DNA of 64,000 nucleotides from an uncultured Flavobacteriales bacterium (GTDB taxonomy: Bacteria; Bacteroidota; Bacteroidia; Flavobacteriales_F; PHOS-HE28), in the NCBI GenBank assembly GCA_937872175.1, contig CALMPI010000036.1, positions 62,001-126,000 on the forward strand, given 5' to 3'. Below the pieces are notes generated by a model that did not search any database, was not told the origin of the DNA, and worked only from the letters and a program-made list of their open reading frames with translations. This document shows positions 48,893 through 55,725 of this stretch, piece by piece. Positions within the stretch are counted from its first letter, which is position 1. The number at the start of each line of letters is the position of its first letter. Position numbers and translations under genes: made by a program.

Positions 48893-49906
48893 CTACTCGA
48901 TCAACACGAACTTGAACGAACGAGACTTTCCTTCCTGCTCCAAGCGAAGCATGTATCCTCCCTTCGCCCACGCCGACGCATCCATTCGCCAGGTACCCGC
49001 AACAGCTTGCTCTCGGAGTACCAAGCGCCCCGTACAGTCAAGGATGGTGAGCCGTGTACCCGGGGGCACCCCGCTCAAGCCGACCTCGCCTCTTGCAGGG
49101 TTTGGGAAGAGAACTACCGCATCCAACAGCTGATCTGGCACGCCCAGTGTTAACGGACAACCCTTGGGATCAGACGTTACGCACACATTATCGATCAAGG
49201 TATGTGCAATTGGAGTCCACGGGAAATCCGCGAAGTGCAGCGTATCCGTAATGCCGTTGTCGAAGTGGTTCCCGATCATCAGGTACTGGTAGGCGCTATC
49301 GGCCACGAAGCTGCCGCTCACCAGGGTCCAGCCCACCGTATCGGTGATGAGCCAGGGGTGGTACACGTGCGCGAAATTCCCGCCTGTCGGCCATGGATCA
49401 TTGTTGCTCCAATGCAGTGGCTGAGTGGTGAACAGTATGCCGATGTGACTACTGGCGAGGAACACTTGCGGTTGAGGGCCGCCCCACGTCGGGCTGGCGT
49501 AAAAGCCCGCATAGTACTCCTGCCCCACAACGAGCGGTTGCGCAAGCTCGATCATGAAATACTCGCGAACGCCAGTTGTTTGATGGTATGTGACCACGCC
49601 TACATAACACTCTCCTTCCTGCGCGTACTGGAAAGCCACATAACTGAGGGGCACGTCATTGAAACCACCGTCGGGGATGCAGCTCATGAAGTAATCGCCC
49701 GTGCCACCGGCCGAGAACCAGCCCAGCGGGCCCGTGCCCAAGGTATAGGCCGTGTTCACTTCCAAGCAGGAGTCGCGCACCTCGAAGGAATGGTTTGGAA
49801 CCAGATTCTGCGCTTCGCAGCGGAGATGCGCAACGAACCCCAGGCAGCCCAGCAGCAAGCTGCGGCCAGCACCGGGCCACCTTAGGTTCATCGCGCTGGA
49901 GGTCAT
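48893..49906 (-). CDS. Secreted protein with T9SS C-terminal sorting domain
   Basis: 337 residues from ATG 49906 (ATG 49891 also possible). The N-terminus is a long signal peptide (RSLLLGCLGFVAHLRCEA-Q). Then NLVPNHSFEVRDSCLEVN, a carbohydrate-binding/jelly-roll-like start seen in many Bacteroidota secreted proteins, and a beta-rich body with GDYFMSCIPDGGFNDVPLSY and LAQPLVVGQEYYAGFYASPT. The C-terminal ~70 residues form a T9SS type A domain (VVLFPNPARGEVGLSGVPPG, LDCTGRLVLREQA, GGYMLRLEQEGKSRSFKF). It follows the previous cargo gene 47 bp upstream in coordinates, on the same strand. Surface role unknown. Base composition is lower in GC than the average here. Confidence 0.82.
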   Translation of the reverse strand: MTSSAMNLRWPGAGRSLLLGCLGFVAHLRCEAQNLVPNHSFEVRDSCLEVNTAYTLGTGPLGWFSAGGTGDYFMSCIPDGGFNDVPLSYVAFQYAQEGECYVGVVTYHQTTGVREYFMIELAQPLVVGQEYYAGFYASPTWGGPQPQVFLASSHIGILFTTQPLHWSNNDPWPTGGNFAHVYHPWLITDTVGWTLVSGSFVADSAYQYLMIGNHFDNGITDTLHFADFPWTPIAHTLIDNVCVTSDPKGCPLTLGVPDQLLDAVVLFPNPARGEVGLSGVPPGTRLTILDCTGRLVLREQAVAGTWRMDASAWAKGGYMLRLEQEGKSRSFKFVLIE

Positions 49907-50137
49907 CGTTCGTCCCCGGGTCAAGGCCCGGGGCAGGTCTTGTTCGTTGTCGGTGAAGCGCCGGGCGCCACGCTGTGGTGGCCTTGTTCCCCGGTGCATC
50001 GGTCCGGTCACCGCTGTGAGAGGTACGCCCCAGCGTTGCGGCCCCGCTGGCGTACCCCGCCGTATCCCTGGCGGGTGGGCCCATTGTCAAGACCGCCGAT
50101 CTGCGGCCGGTGCTGCCTACATGGCCATGGGGCACCT

Positions 50138-50145
50138 TACCTTCG
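50138..50145 (+). promoter_or_regulatory. Orphan -7 promoter element upstream of hairpin
   Basis: TACCTTCG with no protein gene behind it; a strong hairpin ends about 86 bp downstream, so it may drive a small RNA. Confidence 0.4.
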
Positions 50146-50201
50146 CGCTGCTCTGTTTCGTTTACCTATTCACCTGGGTTGAGTGGGACATGAGCGACCA
50201 A

Positions 50202-50231
50202 AGCCCTCGGTGTTCGCGCGCCGGGGGCTTC
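50202..50231 (+). terminator. Strong hairpin, intrinsic terminator-like
   Basis: AAGCCCTCGG (50202-50211) pairs with CCGGGGGCTT (50222-50231) through ten pairs including one G-U, loop of ten nt, preceded by A-rich and followed by CTTCATT. It is the best terminator shape seen in the window. Confidence 0.55.
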
Positions 50232-50283
50232 TTCATTGCGGCAGTGGCGGAGCCACTTACCTTCATTGATCCGTGTTGTGTCG

Positions 50284-50390
50284 GCCTCCAGCCTCCAGCC
50301 GCCAGCCTCCAGCCTCCAGCCTCCAGCCTCCAGCTTCCAGCCGCCAGCCTCCAGCCGCAGGCCGCCAGCCGCCCGCTTCCGGGCATAAGC
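50284..50390. repeat. Second array of the 21-bp minisatellite family, degenerate
   Basis: Repeats of GCCTCCAGCCTCCAGCYKCC type, same 21-bp register as the array at 45346-45496 (the minus strand reads as a seven-residue AGGWRLE repeat in translation). It lies between the hairpin and the REP-like element in a gene-free region. Confidence 0.7.
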
Positions 50391-50650
50391 CGCCCACCTC
50401 AGCAACGCCGCCGACCAAGGAGTACACGATCATGCTGGATGGCGAGGCTCGATGCATGGCGGAACCAATGTAATTCAAGATCGACGCGTTGGTGCCTTCT
50501 GTTGAAAAGTTGAGGTTTTCAACGGTGCTAGGTTTACTAGCAGATGGACCATGACCAGCAAGGCTCGCGTTCGCCATTCCCCGCAGACCACTTTGCTCGG
50601 GGTTCGCTGAACTTTGGAATGATCAGCAGGAGAGACCTTGCGCGGCTCAG

Positions 50651-50690
50651 GGGGATCGCCACGCAACCCTCCGGGCTGCTCGCGATGACG
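50651..50690. repeat. REP-like dispersed element
   Basis: On the minus strand it begins CGTCATCGCGAGCAGC and ends GCGTGGCGATCCCC, with ATCGC/GCGAT inverted ends. This resembles the widespread bacterial CGTCATTGCGAG...AGCAATC dispersed repeat; that family assignment is from memory. One copy only in the window. Confidence 0.4.
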
Positions 50691-50802
50691 TTGGGAAAGG
50701 AAATCGCCAAACCGCCCAGCGCACGTCGCTTCGCATCGATGGTTCATGGAAGGTGCTCCGCGTCCACTGCGTTCGCTCACCGCGCAGTTCACCCGCGCCG
50801 GA

Positions 50803-50810
50803 TATCTTTC
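50803..50810 (+). promoter_or_regulatory. Bacteroidota -7 promoter element
   Basis: TATCTTTC, one base from TAnnTTTG, 17 nt before the ATG at 50828. Confidence 0.5.
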
Positions 50811-50827
50811 CCGCCCAGCCCAGTCGC

Positions 50828-53275
50828 ATGCGCCACGCCTTGACCCCCGCCCTGCTGCTCGCCATCACGCTCGCCCATGCCCAGGGCGACCTGTGCACCA
50901 ACGCGGTGCTCATCGGCCCGGGTCTTCACACCGCCGACGGCCCTTCGACCGGCGCCGGGGCCACGCAGGGCAATGCGACCAACGCGGATTGGTACGCCTT
51001 CGAGACCAACCAACCGGGATACATCACGGTGAACAGCTGCGTGGACGGCGTCACCGACACGCGGGTGATCATCCACACGGGCACCTGCACCAACCTGAGC
51101 CAACTGGCCATCGACGACGACGGCTGCCCCGGCGGCTTTCCGCCCGGCAACTCGCTGGTGGCCGGGCTGGCCGTGGTGCCCGGTGTCACCTACTACATCG
51201 AATGGGACGACCGCTGGAGCACCGACGGCTTCACGTGGGACCTGATGCTGCACGACTGCCCCGGCCCCTACCCGCCCACCTTCAGCACCACGGACAGCAG
51301 CGTCACCGTGAACTGGCCGGCCCAGCCCGCCGGCACGCTGTTCAGTGTGGAATTGGGCCCGGTGGGCTTCACGCCAGGAACCGGTACCATGATCACCGGA
51401 ACGGTGGGCGTGGACGGGCCTCCGGTGACCTTTACCGGCCTGTCCGAAGGAACAGCATACGCCGTGTACCTGGACGTGAACTGTGGCCAAGGGATGAGCA
51501 TCGGACCCTGGCCGGTGACCACGGCCGGCAATCCGCTGGTACCGAACGACGATTGCATCGATGCGCTGCCCATCGCCTGTGGCGACACCGTGCAGGGCTC
51601 CACCACGGATGCGTTCGCCGATGCGGTGGCCGGCTGTGGTACGGGCATCGAGGCACCGGGCATCTGGTACAGCTTCACCGGTGTGCAGGGCAGCGCCACG
51701 CTCAGCACCTGCAACGCGGCCAGCTACGACACGCGCATCAACGTGTACACCGGCAGCTGCGGCAACCTGGTGTGCGTGGGCGGCAATGACGACAACCCGC
51801 TGTGCGCGGACTACACCTCGGAGGTGACGGTGCTGACGGATGCGGGCGTCACGTACTTCGTGCTCATTCAGGGCTACGACGGGCAGACCGGCGACTTCAC
51901 CCTGGCGCTGAGCTGCAACAGCTGCGCCCCGCCGCAGGATGTGGTGGCGAGCCCCAGTGATACGCAGGCGATCGTGTACTGGACCAGCGCCAACGCGAGC
52001 GGCACCTTCACGGTGGAGCATGGTCCGGCGGGCTTCACCCCCGGTACGGGCACCGTGGTGAGCGGTACGATCGGCATCAACGGTCCGCCGGTGACGCTCA
52101 ACGGACTGGTTCCGGGCACTGATCTTGAGCTGTACGTGCAGGAGGACTGCGGCGGCGGTGACGTGAGCTCCCTGGTCGGCCCCATCGCCTTCACCACGCT
52201 GCTGGACCCCGTGGCCACGAACGCGTTCTGCAACCAGGCCGCCGCGATCAACTGCGGCGACACGTTGCTGGGCGACACGAACGAGGGCCTCTTCGCACCG
52301 GCGCCCACCTGCGCCAGCGCGGCGGTGAGCGCACCGGGGCTCTGGTACATCTTCATCGGCACCGGTGAGGATGCCACGCTCTTCACCTGCGACCAGGCCT
52401 CGTTCGACACGCGGATCAGCGTGTTCGAGGGCAGCTGCGGAAGCCCGGTGTGCGTGGCGGGCAACGACGATGCGGTGGACTGCCCCGGCAACACGAGCAG
52501 CGTCACCTTCTTCGCGCAGAACGGCGTGGAGTACCTGGTGCTGGTGCATGGCTACGATGGCGCCACCGGCACCTTCCTGCTCACCCTCTCGTGCGCACCG
52601 CCCTGCGCGAACATCCCGTCCAACGACGCCTGCTCGGGGGCCACACCCGTGCCCACGCTGCCATTGGGCACCTGCGCCACACCCACCGCGGGCACCAACG
52701 TGTGCGCCTATGGTTCGCCGCTGCCCAACCCGCCGTGCGACCCGTGGTCCAACATCATCGATGTGTGGTACGGCTTCAACACGGGCGACACCGGCACGCA
52801 CGTGCTGACGCTCGAGGCGCAGAGCGCGGCCACGCTGAACATGGCCGTGTACACCGACTGCGCGACGCCGGCCTACATCGACTGCTTCACCGAGGTGGCC
52901 GGTCCGGTGACGCTGAGCGGCCTGCCCCTGAACACCGACCTGCTGGTGCGGGTATGGAACGGCGGCGGCGCGGACGCGGGCACCTTCACCCTCTGCGATC
53001 AGGCCGCCCTGCCCACGGCGATGGCCGACCGGGAGCGGCCTTCCCTGGGCGCCCTCCCCGTTCCGGTGAGCGATGTGCTCCAAGTGACGGGGGTGAGCGC
53101 CGCGGCGCGCGTGGCGGATGTGCTGGACCTGCAGGGACGCCTCGTTCGGTCCACCGCGCTGCGTTCGTCCGGCGGACGGGCCGAGCTACCGGTGGCCGAG
53201 CTGGCGAACGGCACCTACCTGCTGCGGTTGGATGGTGGCGTGAACGGCTCGGTGCGCTTCGTGGTGGCGCGTTGA
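50828..53275 (+). CDS. Large secreted multi-repeat protein with T9SS sorting domain
   Basis: 815 residues. Signal peptide MRHALTPALLLAITLAHA-Q. Three related ~120-residue modules at about 20-145, 243-363 and 468-590 share C-G-D-T, GIWYSFTG/GLWYIFIG, an SYDTRINVYTGSCGNLVCVG-like run with many Cys, and GYDGQTGDFTLALSC ends; Fn3-like modules lie between them (SVTVNWPAQPAGT; QAIVYWTSANASG). A last module about 595-730 and a C-terminal type A sorting domain at about 738-815 (LPVPVSDVLQVTGVSAAARV) complete it. Probably an adhesive or carbohydrate-binding surface protein; no enzymatic motif was seen. Its stop is directly against the stop of the convergent DUF922 gene (TGA/TCA). Confidence 0.85.
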   Translation: MRHALTPALLLAITLAHAQGDLCTNAVLIGPGLHTADGPSTGAGATQGNATNADWYAFETNQPGYITVNSCVDGVTDTRVIIHTGTCTNLSQLAIDDDGCPGGFPPGNSLVAGLAVVPGVTYYIEWDDRWSTDGFTWDLMLHDCPGPYPPTFSTTDSSVTVNWPAQPAGTLFSVELGPVGFTPGTGTMITGTVGVDGPPVTFTGLSEGTAYAVYLDVNCGQGMSIGPWPVTTAGNPLVPNDDCIDALPIACGDTVQGSTTDAFADAVAGCGTGIEAPGIWYSFTGVQGSATLSTCNAASYDTRINVYTGSCGNLVCVGGNDDNPLCADYTSEVTVLTDAGVTYFVLIQGYDGQTGDFTLALSCNSCAPPQDVVASPSDTQAIVYWTSANASGTFTVEHGPAGFTPGTGTVVSGTIGINGPPVTLNGLVPGTDLELYVQEDCGGGDVSSLVGPIAFTTLLDPVATNAFCNQAAAINCGDTLLGDTNEGLFAPAPTCASAAVSAPGLWYIFIGTGEDATLFTCDQASFDTRISVFEGSCGSPVCVAGNDDAVDCPGNTSSVTFFAQNGVEYLVLVHGYDGATGTFLLTLSCAPPCANIPSNDACSGATPVPTLPLGTCATPTAGTNVCAYGSPLPNPPCDPWSNIIDVWYGFNTGDTGTHVLTLEAQSAATLNMAVYTDCATPAYIDCFTEVAGPVTLSGLPLNTDLLVRVWNGGGADAGTFTLCDQAALPTAMADRERPSLGALPVPVSDVLQVTGVSAAARVADVLDLQGRLVRSTALRSSGGRAELPVAELANGTYLLRLDGGVNGSVRFVVAR

Positions 53276-53818
53276 TCAGCGCTCGCCATCGGCGAGTCGA
53301 CGACGAACGTCCGCGGCCCAGCGGGCCTGTGCGGCCGCATCGCGTCCGTGGTCGGTGTCGCGGTCGTAGCGCTCCTGTTCCTCGCGCAAGCGGTCCATCA
53401 TGCGGTCGTGGGCGCGCTGGAAGGCGGCCTCCGGGCCTGCACCACCGAGCTGGGCCGGCAGCTCCCGGGCGAAGCGACGAGCGTGCAGCTCGGCCAGGTC
53501 GAAGTGGAGCTGCTCGTGGGCCAGCAGTTGCGCACTGGCCTTGGCCGGCGGGCGCACCCAGCTTTCCGCCGGCATGAACACGCAGCTCACCTCGGCGCTG
53601 ATGCGCCCCTGCTCATTGCGCTCGAAACTGGCCGAGATGCCATAGTAGGTGTAGGCGTCGCGGTCGGTGCCCCGGGGCGGGGTGCCCTTGAAATCGGCCC
53701 AGGTGAGCGGACGGTCCGCGCTCCACGGGATGTTGGTCTGGGCGTGCAGCGGAGCGGTGCACGACAGCGCCGCCACCTGCAGGGCGGCCAACGGCACGAT
53801 GAGGTTCGGGATGCGCAT
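53276..53818 (-). CDS. Secreted DUF922-type zinc-metalloprotease-like protein
   Basis: 180 residues. Signal peptide ending LHA-Q. The DUF922 core is SADRPLTWADFKG at about 33-45 and the metal site LLAHEQLHFDLAELHAR with HExxH (His101, Glu102, His105) and the following D. The second half is charged and helical. Proteins of this family are putative periplasmic peptidases of unknown target. ATG 53818 is preferred to the GTG immediately before it. The gene ends exactly where the convergent large cargo gene ends. Confidence 0.8.
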   Translation of the reverse strand: MRIPNLIVPLAALQVAALSCTAPLHAQTNIPWSADRPLTWADFKGTPPRGTDRDAYTYYGISASFERNEQGRISAEVSCVFMPAESWVRPPAKASAQLLAHEQLHFDLAELHARRFARELPAQLGGAGPEAAFQRAHDRMMDRLREEQERYDRDTDHGRDAAAQARWAADVRRRLADGER

Positions 53819-53858
53819 CACGCGGGATCAACGCGAAGGCCGTGCCGATCCGTACGCG

Positions 53859-55643
53859 TCACTGCTTCAGGAGCGTGCGTGTGCTGCGACCCGCCGCACC
53901 CCGCAACTCCAGCTGGTACACGCCCACGGGCAGGGTGCTGACGTCCACGAAGAGCCGGCCATCGGACGGGGTGATGCCCCGGAACACGGTATGCACCAGG
54001 CGGCCCGTGGCATCCAACAGGCGGAGCTCCGCGCGTTCCGTACGTCCTGCATCCACCCCCACCACCACGATGGAGGTGGCGGGGTTGGGGTACAGCGATG
54101 CGAACGCCGGCGCGTCCACCGGCGTCACCGCCGTGTTGGCGTCCAGCACGCGGAAGCTCCACCAGCCCTCGGGGGCCACCAGCGGACGCACCTGCACCTT
54201 GCCGCTGTTGGCGGTGGCCTCGATGTAGTAGAAGATGCGGGTGCCCGCAGGCTGCGCCGGGATGGCGCCGGCCCACACGTTGCCGCCCTGATCGGTCATG
54301 GGCAGCGCGGCGAAGCCCGCAGCGGTGTCCACCGTCCAGTGGAGCTGCGCGGAGGCGATGCCCGTGCGATGGCGGATGTAGGCCTCGACGGCGTAGGGGT
54401 TCACCGTCTCGTAGGTGTCATCCAGCCGTTGGTGGCGGATCAGCAGGGGATCGCTGACGCCGATGCCCTTGGTGATGCAGTGGATCGCCCCGCTCGCGCT
54501 GATGATGTTCAGTCCCTGGTCGTCGCAGTCGATGCCCACCACGTTGTAGCCGGGCAGGTTCTCGCGCAGGATCCGCAGGCCGATGGTATCGTACTCGGCC
54601 CGGTAGGTGGGCACCAGCACCGTCCCGTTCACGAAGACGTTGTTGGCGTAGGTGCGATAGCTCGCGTTGGGCGCGAAATTGCCACCGGTGCTGGGTGGCA
54701 TGGGCACCCGGACCACTTCGTACGGCGTGCCGAACACGCTGTTGAAGGTGCCCGTCACGTAGTCCAGGTTGGTCTCGATCTGCGGTCCATCGCTCAGCCC
54801 AAGGGGGAACTCGCCCACCAGCAGGTGCTCCTCATCAAGGAGCTTCATGTGCATGTCGATGTGGTTGATGTTGTCGTAGGGCAGTTGCGTCATCTTGATG
54901 TAGCGCCCCGGCTGGATGCCCATCCAGGTGCCCATGATGGCGTCCACCTGCGCCTCGCTCTTCACGGTCTGGTTGAACTGGCCGTTGGGCCCGTTCTCCT
55001 CCAGGACGAGCTCACTGCTGAAGGCCGTGCCGAAGCCGTCGCTCATGAAGTTGCCCCCGGTGTGCACCAGATCGTTCGGCGCCTGGCTCGTGCTGTACAC
55101 GGGGATGTTCTTGAAGCCGCCCACCAGATCGGGCATCGCATCGTCGAACGGCCGCGGCCGGTTGTAGATCCAGTCCAGCAGCAACAGCGAATCCACCTCA
55201 TTGAGGTAGATGCTCTCGGCGAAATAGTCCCGGGACCACACACTGTTGAACGGTCCTTCCAGGAGGGTGACGTTGTTGAGGTTGTTGAGCGGTCCGCCGT
55301 ACTGCGCGTTGTTGAGGTAGGAGGTGACGTCGGCGGCGTCATCGCACACGATGATGACCTCACACTCCTCCTTGGCGTGGCGGACGATCTGCTTCAGGAT
55401 GCCCTCATACTGGGCCCAGCAGATCACGAGGCTCTGGATCTCCTCCCACTCGGCCATGGTGCGCACCGCTCCCGGCGGCGGGGTGGTGATGCCCCGCGCA
55501 TCGCCCGCGCGGCTGTCCCGGTAGTCGCGGATCAGGGCGTGCTCATGGGGAGCAAGGGTGTGGGGCAAAGGGGCCCGTTCCTGGGCGTGCAGAGCGGGAA
55601 CTGCGACAAGCAGGACGAGGAGGGGAAGTGGTCGGCGCAGCAT
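53859..55643 (-). CDS. Secreted peptidylarginine-deiminase-family enzyme with Ig-like and T9SS domains
   Basis: 594 residues. Signal peptide MLRRPLPLLVLLVAVPALHA-Q. The catalytic domain is of the PAD_porph/agmatine-deiminase fold: NSVWSRDYFAE with Asp139, INHIDMHMKLLDE with His261 and Asp263, and SGAIHCITKG with Cys389; D / H-x-D / C is the arrangement of Porphyromonas PPAD and agmatine deiminase. Residues ~415-510 form an Ig-like module, and ~515-594 a type A T9SS domain (SLYPNPATSIVVVGVDAGRT, LRLLDATGRLVHTVF). It thus parallels PPAD in domain order. Citrullination of surface or host proteins is an inference. A paralogue lies next to it. Confidence 0.85.
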   Translation of the reverse strand: MLRRPLPLLVLLVAVPALHAQERAPLPHTLAPHEHALIRDYRDSRAGDARGITTPPPGAVRTMAEWEEIQSLVICWAQYEGILKQIVRHAKEECEVIIVCDDAADVTSYLNNAQYGGPLNNLNNVTLLEGPFNSVWSRDYFAESIYLNEVDSLLLLDWIYNRPRPFDDAMPDLVGGFKNIPVYSTSQAPNDLVHTGGNFMSDGFGTAFSSELVLEENGPNGQFNQTVKSEAQVDAIMGTWMGIQPGRYIKMTQLPYDNINHIDMHMKLLDEEHLLVGEFPLGLSDGPQIETNLDYVTGTFNSVFGTPYEVVRVPMPPSTGGNFAPNASYRTYANNVFVNGTVLVPTYRAEYDTIGLRILRENLPGYNVVGIDCDDQGLNIISASGAIHCITKGIGVSDPLLIRHQRLDDTYETVNPYAVEAYIRHRTGIASAQLHWTVDTAAGFAALPMTDQGGNVWAGAIPAQPAGTRIFYYIEATANSGKVQVRPLVAPEGWWSFRVLDANTAVTPVDAPAFASLYPNPATSIVVVGVDAGRTERAELRLLDATGRLVHTVFRGITPSDGRLFVDVSTLPVGVYQLELRGAAGRSTRTLLKQ

Positions 55644-55725
55644 GGGGGTTCGTTCGGCGCCAAGGTAGAACGGGCACGCCTGCGGGCACCAACCCGGGCG
55701 ACGGAAGGCCTTGGAAAGCCGACGG

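Larger units (their letters stand above)
49907..50827. other. 921-bp intergenic region between divergent cargo genes
   Basis: No convincing protein gene. Contents: plus-strand -7-like elements TACCTTCG (50138-50145) and TACCTTCA (50259-50266), a strong hairpin at 50202-50231, a second array of the 21-bp repeat at 50284-50390, and a REP-like element at 50651-50690. The region 50455-50650 is lower in GC and shows nothing I can name. Confidence 0.6.

Noticed and set aside
49752..50513. 253-residue open frame through the orphan promoter, hairpin and 21-bp repeats
   Set aside because: No coding character before the repeats and Ser/Pro repeats afterwards; crosses a strong hairpin.
50789..53083. 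764-residue minus-strand open frame opposite the large cargo gene
   Set aside because: Antisense; the plus-strand protein has signal peptide, repeats and T9SS tail.
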